From Deltaproteobacteria bacterium HGW-Deltaproteobacteria-15 (GTDB lineage: Bacteria > Desulfobacterota > DSM-4660 > Desulfatiglandales > HGW-15): 64,000 nucleotides of DNA. This document shows, one piece after another, positions 28,434-37,223 of the stretch. How positions within the stretch are numbered: position 1 is the stretch's first letter; each line of letters starts with the position of its first letter. Location of the stretch: NCBI GenBank assembly GCA_002840535.1, contig PHBH01000022.1, positions 23,057 to 87,056 of the forward strand, read 5' to 3'. Below the pieces are notes generated by a model. The model saw only the letters and a list, made by a program, of their open reading frames with translations. It did no database searches and was not told the DNA's origin. Made by a program: the position numbers and the translations under genes.

Positions 28434-29453
28434 ATGAACCGTTCCTTCCAGGCCAGACTGATCAATGATCCGTTTTCTGATCCAGGGCTGTTCGTCACGT
28501 TTTCATTTCAAAGAAGAGCGTTTCTTTTTGACCTTGGCGACCTTCAGGCCCTCTCCGCACGGGATCTCCTCAAAGTCAGCCACGTGTTCGTCACTCATGC
28601 GCATGTGGATCATTTCATTGGTTTCGACCACCTCCTGAGGATCATTCTCGGCAGAAACAAGGAGATTCATTTTTTCGGGCCTCCCGGCTTTTTCGGACAC
28701 GTGGAGGGAAAGCTGGCGGGATATATCTGGAACCTGGTGGGCGAGTATCCCCATGACTCGGTCCTGAGGGTTACTGAAGTTCATCCCGCTACGATCAAAA
28801 CGAAGGTATATGTGTGCAGAGATCGGTTCAAGCCTCGGGGGCCGGCTGAGGAGCGAGCTTTTTCGGGCATCCTGTGGGAGGAACCCTCATTGCGGGTAAA
28901 CGGTGCTTTCCTGGATCACCGGATTCCCTGCCTCGCGTTCAGTCTCGTCGAGGATTTCCATATAAAGATCCTGAAGGAGAGGCTGAAAGAACTGGGTCTT
29001 CCGGTGGGGCCATGGCTGACCCGTTTCAAGAAGGCCTTGTATGAAGACCAGGATCTGTCCGGGCAGTTTCAAGTCACCTGGGAAGATAGCGGGGATGCAG
29101 GAAGGGAGAAGGGATTCATCCTTGGAGAACTGGCGGAGAAGATCGCCATGATTGCACCGGGTCAGAAAATCGCCTATGTAACAGACTTGATCGGAAGCCC
29201 CGAGAATCTGAGGACTGCTGCGCTCCTCGCTGAAGGGGCGGATCGTCTTTTTGTCGAGGGGGGGTTCCTTGACCGGGACCGGGACAAGGCCCGGGAAAAG
29301 TATCATCTCACGGCGAAGGAAGCCGGTGAACTGGCCAAAATGGCAAGGGCAAGGGAGTTCACTCTCTTTCACCATTCGCCGCGCTACGTCGACCAGGGGG
29401 GGGAGCTTCAAGCAGAGGCCATGGAGGCCTTTAATAAGGGAGAAGATGAGTAG
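28434..29453 (+). CDS. Metallo-beta-lactamase-fold hydrolase, RNase Z-like
   Basis: 339 residues from the ATG at 28434 (a GGGAG lies 11 bases upstream; ATG 28416 is the other choice). The metal-binding motif 'VTHAHVDHFIGFDHLLR' is near the N-terminus, and 'AYVTDLIGS' and 'FTLFHHSPRY' near the end supply further metal ligands. The layout is that of RNase Z/ElaC proteins that trim tRNA 3' ends. Between them lies an unusual long middle section (about 100-230) with 'RVNGAFLDHRIPCLAFSLVE', the RNase Z 'H' region. Another phosphodiesterase role remains possible. Confidence 0.82.
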   Translation: MNRSFQARLINDPFSDPGLFVTFSFQRRAFLFDLGDLQALSARDLLKVSHVFVTHAHVDHFIGFDHLLRIILGRNKEIHFFGPPGFFGHVEGKLAGYIWNLVGEYPHDSVLRVTEVHPATIKTKVYVCRDRFKPRGPAEERAFSGILWEEPSLRVNGAFLDHRIPCLAFSLVEDFHIKILKERLKELGLPVGPWLTRFKKALYEDQDLSGQFQVTWEDSGDAGREKGFILGELAEKIAMIAPGQKIAYVTDLIGSPENLRTAALLAEGADRLFVEGGFLDRDRDKAREKYHLTAKEAGELAKMARAREFTLFHHSPRYVDQGGELQAEAMEAFNKGEDE

Positions 29454-29462
29454 TTTAGAAGA

Positions 29463-30248
29463 TTAGAAGGCGTCCTGATCGCGCAAGGCGGCCAGCATGG
29501 GCTCGTGAATCAGGGAATTGGATGCGACAATGGTCTCATGACGGGGGGCGAAGGGTTTGCCGTCATATGTGGTCAGTTTCCCTCCTGCTTCCTTCAGGAT
29601 AATCGCGCCGGCAGCGGTGTCCCAGGGTTTCAGCCCTTCCTCCCAGAAGCCGTCAAAGACCCCTGCAGCCACCAGGCAAAGATCCAGGGAGGCGGCGCCA
29701 GGTCTTCGAATTCCTTGAGCCCGGGTGATCATGTTCCTGAAGTTGCGGAGCACCGTGTCGGAGTTTTCGTGAATGGTGTACGGGAAACCGGTCGCAAGGA
29801 GCGAGTCCTGAAGCGTCGCTACGCTGGAGACGGCAATGCGCTTGCCGTTCAAATATGCACCTTCGCCCCTGACTGCCTCGTAGTATTCTCTGAGAACGGG
29901 ATTGAAAACCACGCCCAGCACAATTTCCCCCTCTACTTCAAGACCGATCGAAACGGCAAAAAAAGGAAAGGAGTGGGCAAAATTGGTGGTTCCGTCCAGC
30001 GGATCAACGATCCACATTCTTTCGGAAAGACGGTGGGATTGCCCGGATTCTTCAGCCAGGATGGTGTCTCGAGGGAATCGGTGACGGATGGTATGAACGA
30101 TAGTTTCCTCGGATCGGACGTCCGCATCAGTCACGAGATCGATCTCCCCCTTTTTTCTGGTTGCGGGATTCTTCCCGAACAGGTCCAGGAGGATTTTGCC
30201 GGCTTCCCGGGCGGCTTTTCCGGCGGTTTCAGCTTCCTTGTTCCACAT
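29463..30248 (-). CDS. Inositol monophosphatase family protein (SuhB-like)
   Basis: About 261 residues; ATG 30248 has GGGA at a good distance, ATG 30260 is the alternative. Metal-dependent phosphatase motifs are all present: 'LAEESG' (first metal ligand), 'WIVDPLDGTTNFAH' (signature 1) and 'GLKPWDTAAGAIILKEAGG' (signature 2). SuhB/CysQ/FBPase-type substrates cannot be separated on sequence, though the spacing fits SuhB-like inositol-1-phosphatase. The gene faces the RNase Z gene, with nine bases between the stops, and is divergent from rpsF. Confidence 0.93.
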   Translation of the reverse strand: MWNKEAETAGKAAREAGKILLDLFGKNPATRKKGEIDLVTDADVRSEETIVHTIRHRFPRDTILAEESGQSHRLSERMWIVDPLDGTTNFAHSFPFFAVSIGLEVEGEIVLGVVFNPVLREYYEAVRGEGAYLNGKRIAVSSVATLQDSLLATGFPYTIHENSDTVLRNFRNMITRAQGIRRPGAASLDLCLVAAGVFDGFWEEGLKPWDTAAGAIILKEAGGKLTTYDGKPFAPRHETIVASNSLIHEPMLAALRDQDAF

Positions 30249-30311
30249 GGTCAATCCCATCGATTAGATGTATCATACTTTGGATGCCGATCATACTTCG
30301 CTTTGAAACCC

Positions 30312-30340
30312 TTGACAAGATTGAATCCGAATGATAATTT
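30312..30340 (+). promoter_or_regulatory. Promoter of the rpsF-dnaB operon
   Basis: TTGACA (30312-30317), a 17-base spacer, then TAATTT (30335-30340). The -35 box is perfect. The transcript would have a leader of about 100 bases before rpsF. Leaders of S6/S18 operons can carry an S6:S18-binding autoregulatory structure, which I could not confirm here. Confidence 0.6.
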
Positions 30341-30444
30341 TACATGTTTTAAACAACTCCTTGCTCTGATCCGGCCAGAACCTGCGGCCAGGGAGGGGAG
30401 CCAAAATCTCCCGAATGGGAGAAATGTCCGGAAGGAGAAATGGA

Positions 30445-30864
30445 ATGAGGTACTACGAAACCATTTTTATTGTGCATCCGAATCTCAACGATGAGGAATG
30501 CAAGGATGTCGTGAGGAAGTTCGGCGGCCTCCTGGAGAGGTACAAGGGCGTTCTCGTAAAAGTTGAGGAATGGGGCAACCAAAGGCTCGCGTATCAGGTG
30601 AAGAAGTCCGACCGAGGCTATTTTGTCCTCATGGGATATTGCGCGGAGTCGGGCCTGGTACCCGAACTTGAAAGGGATCTCAAACTGGACGACCGGGTTC
30701 TCAAATTTCAGACTGTGAAGGTCTCCGATCATGCCGATCCCAATGAGTTGATCCAAAAACAGAACGAAGGAAAGAAGCAGGAAGTTTCCGAAGCGCCCGC
30801 GCCTGTGCCGAGTCAGGTCCCGGCAGAGGAACCCGCAGAGGAGGTGAAGGCCGATGGTTTATGA
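30445..30864 (+). CDS. rpsF: 30S ribosomal protein S6 (bS6)
   Basis: 139 residues. ATG 30445 follows AAGGAG and matches '[14 protein letters not shown]'; an upstream ATG at 30415 is rejected. '[20 protein letters not shown]' and '[14 protein letters not shown]' are typical S6 strands. The C-terminal 40 residues are a Glu/Pro/Ala tail. S6 binds the platform of the 30S subunit with S18, whose gene overlaps this one by 11 bases. Confidence 0.97.
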   Translation: MRYYETIFIVHPNLNDEECKDVVRKFGGLLERYKGVLVKVEEWGNQRLAYQVKKSDRGYFVLMGYCAESGLVPELERDLKLDDRVLKFQTVKVSDHADPNELIQKQNEGKKQEVSEAPAPVPSQVPAEEPAEEVKADGL

Positions 30865-31105
30865 CAAGAGCAGAAAAAGGACTTCGTATCACCGCCGGAA
30901 AGTCTGCAGGTTTTGCGCCGACAGCAATCTTGCAATCGATTATAAGGATTTTAAGACCCTCAGAATGTTCACCACGGAGCGGGGCAAGATCATCCCCAGG
31001 AGAATATCGGGAAATTGCGCCAAGCATCAGAGAATGGTTTCTTCTGCAATCAAAAGGTCGAGAAACATCGCCCTTTTGCCGTTCACGACATCAACGCTGA
31101 GATAA
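30854..31105 (+). CDS. rpsR: 30S ribosomal protein S18 (bS18), zinc-ribbon type
   Basis: 83 residues with '[14 protein letters not shown]' and '[20 protein letters not shown]', then '[14 protein letters not shown]'. The cysteines (CRFC, C in GNCAKH plus histidine) show the zinc-binding form, as in many anaerobes. It binds S6 and 16S rRNA. The start overlaps rpsF; GAGGTG lies upstream. Confidence 0.97.
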   Translation: MVYDKSRKRTSYHRRKVCRFCADSNLAIDYKDFKTLRMFTTERGKIIPRRISGNCAKHQRMVSSAIKRSRNIALLPFTTSTLR

Positions 31106-31163
31106 CCCGGAGCGGAGCTCTTTCGCCGCGGCCGGGGAGCGCCGGCGGACTGGTCGAACGTCC

Positions 31164-32111
31164 ATGAAGGTCGCAGACGCTGCAGGGTGTTTTGGCGCTT
31201 CGAGTGTCTTCCTCTTTGGATCGGCACTTGTGCCGTTTCTTGGGCCGGCTCTCGGCATCCTGACGCCTTTGCCTTTTCTCTTCTACGGGAGCAAGCTGGG
31301 CATCCAGGAGGGGCTGAAGGTCTCTGCCGTTACCATCGGTCTGCTGGCATTCATTTCGTATCTTACGGGTAGTCTTCAGCTGATCTTTCTGGCAGTGGAG
31401 TTCTGCTGTCTCGGTCTGATCATTTCCCTCCTGTATACGAAGGGCTTCACCATCGGGTACACGATCTCCTGGTCCACCGTGCTGGTCCTACTTTTAGGAT
31501 TGACGGCGCTGACGTTCATCGGGTTGTCCAGGGGCGTGAGCCCTTTCGAATTGATTCAGATGCACATCCGGGAGAGTCTCAATGAGGCCGCTCTCCTGTA
31601 TGAGCAATGGGGCGTTGAGGGGTCACAGGGTTTAGAGATCCAGGGACATCTTCGGACAGTCACGAACGCTGTTCTCAGGGTGTACCTGAGCCTTTTGGTC
31701 ATCGGCACCGGATTCGTTGTATGGTGCAATGTGCTTGTCAGCAAGCCCCTCTTCCGTCTTGCCGGAGTGGATTACCCGGACTTTGGACCGCTGGATCGTT
31801 GGCACTCGCCCGAGCGTCTTGTCTGGGGTCTGATCGGCTCGGGTTTCTCTTTATTTTTGCCCGTGGGTTTTATACAATTGATCGCCATCAACGTTCTCAT
31901 CGTTCTGATGGCCGTATATCTCTTTCACGGCCTTTCTATCCTGGTTTTTTTTCTGAATAAACTTCAGATTCCGGTCTGGGTCAGGGCCGGGATCTATTTC
32001 CTGATCATCTTTCAGCAGGTTCTTCTGATTGTCCTTGCGCTGGCAGGTCTCTTCGATCAATGGATCGACTTCAGGAGAATCCACACAAAGAAAGGTGAGC
32101 CGAATCACTGA
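31164..32111 (+). CDS. DUF2232 (YybS-like) integral membrane protein
   Basis: 315 residues with about eight hydrophobic helices, such as 'GSALVPFLGPALGILTPLPF' and 'LFLPVGFIQLIAINVLIVLM'. The N-terminal 'FLYGSKLG'-type region and the layout match DUF2232/YybS, a membrane family almost always found in this spot between rpsR and rplI in Desulfobacterota and Firmicutes. The function is unknown; a transport-like ECF S-fold is sometimes suggested for the family. The start at 31164 has a weak site. rplI follows 14 bases later. Confidence 0.88.
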   Translation: MKVADAAGCFGASSVFLFGSALVPFLGPALGILTPLPFLFYGSKLGIQEGLKVSAVTIGLLAFISYLTGSLQLIFLAVEFCCLGLIISLLYTKGFTIGYTISWSTVLVLLLGLTALTFIGLSRGVSPFELIQMHIRESLNEAALLYEQWGVEGSQGLEIQGHLRTVTNAVLRVYLSLLVIGTGFVVWCNVLVSKPLFRLAGVDYPDFGPLDRWHSPERLVWGLIGSGFSLFLPVGFIQLIAINVLIVLMAVYLFHGLSILVFFLNKLQIPVWVRAGIYFLIIFQQVLLIVLALAGLFDQWIDFRRIHTKKGEPNH

Positions 32112-32125
32112 GGGAGGATCGATCG

Positions 32126-32578
32126 ATGAAGATCATCTTGAAACAGGACGTGGATTCCTTGGGCATGGTAGGTCAGACCTTTGAAGTGAAGGAGGGTTAT
32201 GCCCGGAACTACCTCATACCCAAAGGGATAGCGCTTGAGGCAACGAAGCAGAACATCCGCCTGATGGAGAGCCAGAAGAAGAGCATCGAAGAGAAGAGGC
32301 TCAAGGCCAAAGACGAGGCGGAAAAGGCCAAACAAAGTCTGTCCGAACTCGTTCTGACTATAGCGCAGAAGGTGGGGGAAGAGGATAAGCTCTATGGGTC
32401 TGTGACCAGCATGGATATTGCCGATCACCTGGAGAAGAAAGGGGTCGCGCTTGACCGCAAGAGAATCAAGCTGGATCGCCCCATCAAGACGCTGGGGGAA
32501 TTCATGGTTCCGGTGAAACTTCATCCGGAAGTGACCGCCACGATCAAGGTGGTCGTTGTTCCCCTGGAAACCGCCTGA
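32126..32578 (+). CDS. rplI: 50S ribosomal protein L9 (bL9)
   Basis: 150 residues. GGGAGG precedes the ATG. 'MKIILKQDVDSLGMVGQTFE' and 'VKEGYARNYLIPKGIALEAT' are the L9 signature of the N-domain; a long connecting helix (about 40-75) and the C-domain with 'EDKLYGSVTSMDIADHLEKK' follow. L9 binds 23S rRNA near the L1 stalk. Its place before dnaB is conserved across bacteria. Confidence 0.97.
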   Translation: MKIILKQDVDSLGMVGQTFEVKEGYARNYLIPKGIALEATKQNIRLMESQKKSIEEKRLKAKDEAEKAKQSLSELVLTIAQKVGEEDKLYGSVTSMDIADHLEKKGVALDRKRIKLDRPIKTLGEFMVPVKLHPEVTATIKVVVVPLETA

Positions 32579-32646
32579 TCTCGGTTCCGAATCCGATTTC
32601 CATTGAACAAGAAGTACGTTGAACAGGGGCAAAACCGGAGTCAGCC

Positions 32647-34020
32647 ATGCCTTCGCATCCTCAAAGAGTCGACGTCGCGGAGAACCCTTCCATGAAGGTG
32701 CCGCCGCAGGATACCGAGGCCGAGCAGGCAGTGCTTGCCGGAATCCTGATCAACAACGAGGCCATGAATCAGGTCCTCGAGATTATCTCTCAGGACGACT
32801 TTTACCGTGAGGCCCATGCTCATATTTTCAACGCCATGATGGATCTCTACAACAACAATGAGCCCATCGATATCATCACCCTCTCCCATTGCCTGAAGCA
32901 AAAGGGCCGGCTCGAGAGCATAGGCGGGACCGGATACCTGGCGTCCCTCATGGATGCGGTATCCACCTCGGCCGGAATCCTTTACCACTCCGACATCATC
33001 CGTGACGCGTCCGTAAGGAGGCGGCTCATCCTGCAATGCTCCACCATATCTGAAAGCTGTTTTCAGAATTGGAGAGAGACCGATGAGATCCTCGACCTGG
33101 CCGAGCAATCCATCTTTGAAATCGCCGAGGCCAAGGTGAAGGAGGAGTTCGTCGAACTGGAGAGCATCGTCAAGGACACCTTCAAGAAACTCGAAAGCAT
33201 GTCGGAACAGGAGGGCTTTATCACGGGCGTGCCTACGGGGTTCAAGGACTTCGATCGTTATACTGCCGGGCTTCAGCCCTCTGACCTGATCATCATTGCC
33301 GGCCGGCCGAGCACCGGCAAAACGGCCTTTGCCCTGAATATCGCGTACAATGCTGCGACTGAAAGCAAGACGCATGTGGCGGTCTTCTCATTGGAAATGT
33401 CGAAGATGCAGCTTGGGATGAGGTTGCTCGGCTTTGCTTCGAACGTCGATATCAAGAAGGTCAGGACAGGATCTTTTATCGACGGCCATGAATGGGACAG
33501 GATCACGAACGCCGCCAGCCAGCTTTCCGAATTGCCAATATACGTCGAGGACTCCTCGGCTTTGACAGTTCTGGAGATGAAAGCCAAATGCCGCCGTCTG
33601 ATGAAGAAATCGGGTTTGGGCATGATCATTGTCGATTACCTTCAACTGGTCCAGGGAAGGAAATCGTCGGAATCCCGCCAGATGGAAATCTCTGAAATTT
33701 CAAGATCGCTCAAGGGGCTCGCCAAGGATCTCAATGTCCCCATCATCGCCCTGTCGCAGTTGAATCGAAAGGTGGAAGACAGAACCATAAAAAAACCCCA
33801 GTTGGCCGACCTGCGCGAAAGCGGCGCCATTGAGCAGGATGCCGACGTCATCGTCTTTCTTTACAGGGACGAGTCGCATCCTGCCACCAGTCCAAATGTG
33901 GATATCTTGAATATGGACATTGCCAAGCAGCGAAACGGTCCCATTGGCAGCGTGAAGCTCACGTTCCTCAGAAATGTCACACGTTTCAGGGATTATACGG
34001 AAGAGGACCAGCCATCCTAG
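32647..34020 (+). CDS. dnaB: Replicative DNA helicase DnaB
   Basis: 457 residues. GGAG precedes the ATG. The N-terminal helical domain opens with 'PPQDTEAEQAVLAGILINNE'. The RecA-type motor has Walker A 'AGRPSTGKTAFALNIAYNAA', Walker B 'GMIIVDYLQLVQG', and 'LSQLNRKVEDR' with 'LADLRESGAIEQDADVIVFL', all DnaB-specific. It unwinds DNA as a hexamer at the replication fork. No intein or insertion is seen. It is the last well-defined gene of the ribosomal operon; hflX follows closely. Confidence 0.97.
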   Translation: MPSHPQRVDVAENPSMKVPPQDTEAEQAVLAGILINNEAMNQVLEIISQDDFYREAHAHIFNAMMDLYNNNEPIDIITLSHCLKQKGRLESIGGTGYLASLMDAVSTSAGILYHSDIIRDASVRRRLILQCSTISESCFQNWRETDEILDLAEQSIFEIAEAKVKEEFVELESIVKDTFKKLESMSEQEGFITGVPTGFKDFDRYTAGLQPSDLIIIAGRPSTGKTAFALNIAYNAATESKTHVAVFSLEMSKMQLGMRLLGFASNVDIKKVRTGSFIDGHEWDRITNAASQLSELPIYVEDSSALTVLEMKAKCRRLMKKSGLGMIIVDYLQLVQGRKSSESRQMEISEISRSLKGLAKDLNVPIIALSQLNRKVEDRTIKKPQLADLRESGAIEQDADVIVFLYRDESHPATSPNVDILNMDIAKQRNGPIGSVKLTFLRNVTRFRDYTEEDQPS

Positions 34021-34039
34021 CAATGACGAGGCCTGAGCC

Positions 34040-35734
34040 ATAGACAGAATTTACGGCAAGACAGGGGGCCTCAAGGCCAGCCACATCAAATCCCTCCAGA
34101 ATCTCTACCGCCGAAGGGTAGCCGGCAACCAGGTGATCTCCCATGAGTTGAGTCGTCATCTCTCGGCCGTCTCATCGGAAATGGAAAGGCAGGTCGCTCT
34201 GCTGATCAGCCGAAAAGGCGAGGTCAGCTTCGTGGTGGTGGGTGACGACAGGCGTATCGAAATCCCCGACCTCGGCAGGTTCAGAAGCGGGACCGGCCGT
34301 CTCAGGGGACTGCGATGCATCCATACCCACCTGAAGGGTGAAGGCCTTTCCAGAGAAGATTTGACCGACCTTGTCCTCCTGGGTCTGGACTTGATGGTCT
34401 CAGTGGAGGTGAACGAGGGGGGGATACCGGGGCCGATCAGCTATGCCCATATTCTTCCGGAGAAACAGGGAACCGAAGGCTGGTCCGTCAGCCGGGTCCC
34501 TGACATCGGACAGCTCGATGTGGATTTCCATGAACTCATCCAGTCTCTTGAAAATGAACTTGCCAGGACGAGCGGAACTACAAGGCTGGAGAGGAAGGAG
34601 AGGGCCATCCTGGTGGGTGTCACCGAAGGCCAGACATGGAAGGCAAAGGAGTCCCTGGAGGAACTTCGCGATCTGGCCGTCTCCAACAACCTGGAAGTCA
34701 TCGATGTGGTGATCCAGCGCGTTTCCAAGGCAAACCCCCGTTTCCTGATTGGTAAGGGGAAGCTGAGCGAACTGGTGCTGAGATGCCTTCAGACCGGAAG
34801 CAATCTCCTGATCTTCGATCACGAACTCACCCCTGCACAGGTCAGGAGCCTCACCGATGCAACAGAGATGAGAATCATCGACCGGAGCCAGCTCATTCTC
34901 GATATCTTTGCGAGGAGGGCGGTTACGAGGGAAGGCAAGATCCAGGTGGAACTGGCCCAGCTGAAATATCTTCTCCCGAGGCTGGCCACCAAGAATACGG
35001 CCATGTCCAGGTTGACCGGAGGAATAGGGGGTAGAGGGCCGGGGGAGACGAAGCTCGAGATCAACCGGAGAAGGGCCAGGGAGCGAATAGCAAGACTGAA
35101 CAGGGAATGGGAGGCAATTCGCGTTCAGAGGGAAGACAGGCGCAAGCTCCGAAACAGCAGAAAGACCCCGGTTGTGTCTATCGTGGGCTACACCAATGCC
35201 GGCAAATCGACCCTCCTGAACCATCTCACCCACAGCAAAGTGACCGTGGAAGACCGGCTGTTTGCGACCCTCGATCCGAGCAGCCGGAGATTGAGATTTC
35301 CGCGGGAGAGGGAGATCATCATCACAGACACCGTCGGGTTCATACGGGATCTTCCTGCGGATTTGATGAAGGCCTTTGCTGCTACCCTGGAGGAACTCAA
35401 TGACGCTGATCTCCTTCTCCATGTGGTGGACGCGAGCAGCCCTCGAATGGAGGAGCAAATCAAGACCGTGGAAGGAATTCTCGAGAAGCTGGAGCTTCGA
35501 ATGATTCCGACGCTGCTCGTGTTGAACAAGATCGATCGGGTGCAATCCGGAGAAGTCCAAGCCCTTGCCCGTACGTACAAGGGCATCCCCATTTCAGCCA
35601 TTGACCCCCAAACCTTCAAGCCCCTCCTGGAGCGCATGGAAAAGCTCCTCTGGCCCGGTCATGCCATTTTGCCGCAGGATAAGAATGTGGAGGACGAATC
35701 CCGGGAGGAGCCGGATGCCGGAACGATCGTATAG
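34040..35734 (+). CDS. hflX: GTPase HflX (start codon unresolved)
   Basis: A ribosome-associated GTPase. The G domain has 'SIVGYTNAGKSTLLNHLT' (G1), 'TDTVGFIRDLPADLMKAF' (G3) and 'LNKIDR' (G4); the HflX-specific 'IIDRSQLILDIFARRAVTRE' and 'QVELAQLKYLLPRL' come before, with the glycine patch 'TGGIGGRGPGETKLE'. The first canonical in-frame start is GTG 34133, yet the conserved long-form N-terminus ('IYGKTGGLKASHIKSLQNLY') is encoded in the same frame from about 34037 and has no ATG, GTG or TTG. I list it from the ATA at 34040. A one-base deletion relative to the ATG at 34023 is the simplest explanation. Confidence 0.88.
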   Translation: MDRIYGKTGGLKASHIKSLQNLYRRRVAGNQVISHELSRHLSAVSSEMERQVALLISRKGEVSFVVVGDDRRIEIPDLGRFRSGTGRLRGLRCIHTHLKGEGLSREDLTDLVLLGLDLMVSVEVNEGGIPGPISYAHILPEKQGTEGWSVSRVPDIGQLDVDFHELIQSLENELARTSGTTRLERKERAILVGVTEGQTWKAKESLEELRDLAVSNNLEVIDVVIQRVSKANPRFLIGKGKLSELVLRCLQTGSNLLIFDHELTPAQVRSLTDATEMRIIDRSQLILDIFARRAVTREGKIQVELAQLKYLLPRLATKNTAMSRLTGGIGGRGPGETKLEINRRRARERIARLNREWEAIRVQREDRRKLRNSRKTPVVSIVGYTNAGKSTLLNHLTHSKVTVEDRLFATLDPSSRRLRFPREREIIITDTVGFIRDLPADLMKAFAATLEELNDADLLLHVVDASSPRMEEQIKTVEGILEKLELRMIPTLLVLNKIDRVQSGEVQALARTYKGIPISAIDPQTFKPLLERMEKLLWPGHAILPQDKNVEDESREEPDAGTIV

Positions 35735-35748
35735 AAACTTCCTTAAGA

Positions 35749-35800
35749 TGGACGTCGAACATCGAACATCGAACGTACAACTTCGAATGAAAAACGAGAG
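35749..35800. repeat. Short tandem repeat (CGAACATCGAACATCGAAC)
   Basis: Tandem 8-base units 'cgaacatc' between hflX and the next gene. The reverse complement of the same family occurs at about 38566-38606. Non-coding. Confidence 0.55.
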
Positions 35801-35832
35801 ACCCGATATCAAACGTTCAAAAGGGCTGAAGG

Positions 35833-36981
35833 ATGGGCAGAGCGGAGCGAAGAGTTTCAAGGATGATCAGAAATGAAGCGGAAAAAGAGGTTAAGCTGAC
35901 AGGGCGGATTGTGAGCGGCGCCCGCAGGGCCGCGCAGTTCACGCAACTCGATTGGGTGGAGGCGCAGTGCAGTGCAAAACTGGGGTTCAGGCCCTACCCG
36001 GGGACCCTGAACATAGAACTTCTGCCGGAGAGCCTGCTCACCTTTCTGATGATCCAAGCCAATTCTGGAATGGAACTGACGCCGCCCGACTCTTCCTTTT
36101 GCACCGCGTCTATTATCCCTGTGTCCCTGGCCCATGTTTCGGGCGCCCTGGTGATTCCGGCCGAGGAGGTAAGAATTCACGGCCGGAACATCGTGGAGGT
36201 GATTGCCCCTGTGTGCGTCAGGGAAGTCTTGGGCCTGAAGGATGGCGACGAAATCACGCTGGTCGTACAGGCCCGCGCCGCAGCATGGCGCCATTTTTTT
36301 CCCTTCATCAGAGCAGTCATCTTCGATCTGGACGGGACTCTGATCGATACGAAGGAGATCTTCTTCCTGGTCATCGAGACGGCCTTCGAGAGGCTTCGTC
36401 TCCCGGCCGTCTCCCGGCCGACCCTGGTGGAAGCGGCAGCAGAGGGGGGATTTGACTGGGACAGGATCCTGCCGGAGGCTTTCGCGGGGAGGAAAGAGGA
36501 GGTTGTGCATCGCATACAGGCAGCTATCGAGGAGATTTCGCCGCCTCTTTTTCTGGAGAGGAACTGTCTGATCGAGGGAGCGGAGGAACTCCTGCGGACC
36601 TTGTCCGCCGCGAACCTGGCACTCGGCGTCGTCACTTCCACCAAGGCGCGACACATGAGCCTGAAGTTGGGCCCCATAAAGAAAGCGGGTGTTGAAAAGC
36701 TCTTCCAGGCGGTTGTCACGGCAGACGACGCCGAGCGACAAAAACCGGCACCGGACCCGCTCCTCGAATGCGCCCGAAGACTGGGGACCGCGCCGGGCCA
36801 GTGCCTTTACGTGGGCGATATGCGCATGGACATCAGGGCAGGGAAGTCTGCAGGGATGAGGACAATCGGCGTGCTTACGGGTTTCGACACGCGTGCCACC
36901 CTGGAGGCCGAGGAACCCGACATGATTCTGAACTCCGTAGCAGGTCTAAAGGAGAAGCTTGGACTGGTGGACTATCAATAA
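35833..36981 (+). CDS. Fusion: archaeal-type riboflavin kinase domain plus HAD phosphatase
   Basis: 382 residues. Residues about 20-145 resemble the CTP-dependent riboflavin kinase family of archaea (DUF120/RibK): 'LTGRIVSGARRAAQF', 'LGFRPYPGTLNIELLPE' and 'VIAPVCVREVLGLKDGDEIT'. Residues about 160-382 are a HAD phosphatase of phosphoglycolate-phosphatase type: motif I 'VIFDLDGTLIDT', motif II 'GVVTSTKARH', motif III lysine in 'ERQKPAPDP', motif IV 'YVGDMRMDIRAG'. A plausible role is to make and/or dephosphorylate FMN or to act on another phosphorylated flavin; neither activity is shown. A normal RibF is also present at 48847. ATG 35833 follows AAGGG; ATG 35863 is possible. Confidence 0.82.
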   Translation: MGRAERRVSRMIRNEAEKEVKLTGRIVSGARRAAQFTQLDWVEAQCSAKLGFRPYPGTLNIELLPESLLTFLMIQANSGMELTPPDSSFCTASIIPVSLAHVSGALVIPAEEVRIHGRNIVEVIAPVCVREVLGLKDGDEITLVVQARAAAWRHFFPFIRAVIFDLDGTLIDTKEIFFLVIETAFERLRLPAVSRPTLVEAAAEGGFDWDRILPEAFAGRKEEVVHRIQAAIEEISPPLFLERNCLIEGAEELLRTLSAANLALGVVTSTKARHMSLKLGPIKKAGVEKLFQAVVTADDAERQKPAPDPLLECARRLGTAPGQCLYVGDMRMDIRAGKSAGMRTIGVLTGFDTRATLEAEEPDMILNSVAGLKEKLGLVDYQ

Positions 36982-37052
36982 GTCCTCGACTGCGGTGGAG
37001 GACTCGGATACTGATCCGGCGAGTTAGAGTCAGAATGCCCAGCTCTCAAGAA

Positions 37053-37127
37053 TCTGGGTTCCCGCGCCTGGGCGGGAACGATTGAAATAGGGTAGGAGTG
37101 TCATTCCCGCGCAGGCGGGAATCCAGA
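37053..37127. repeat. Two GC-rich palindromic intergenic repeats
   Basis: 'gttcccgcgcctgggcggga' (about 37058-37077) and 'attcccgcgcaggcgggaat' (37103-37122) are two inverted-repeat units of the same family, widespread in bacterial intergenic DNA. No gene is seen between 36982 and 37223 apart from these and the terminator. Confidence 0.6.
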
Positions 37128-37170
37128 ATTCGTTTGATCAGACTCGCAGTTCAAGATGACACTTCAGCCG

Positions 37171-37201
37171 AAGAAAAAGAGGGGACTCAAGCAGTCCCCT
37201 C
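37171..37201 (-). terminator. Terminator of the apbE-like gene
   Basis: A perfect 9-bp stem gaggggact/agtcccctc with loop caagc, followed on the minus strand by TTTTTCTT. It lies 22 bases after the stop. Confidence 0.85.
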
Positions 37202-37223
37202 TACCGTTGTGCAACTCAATTTC

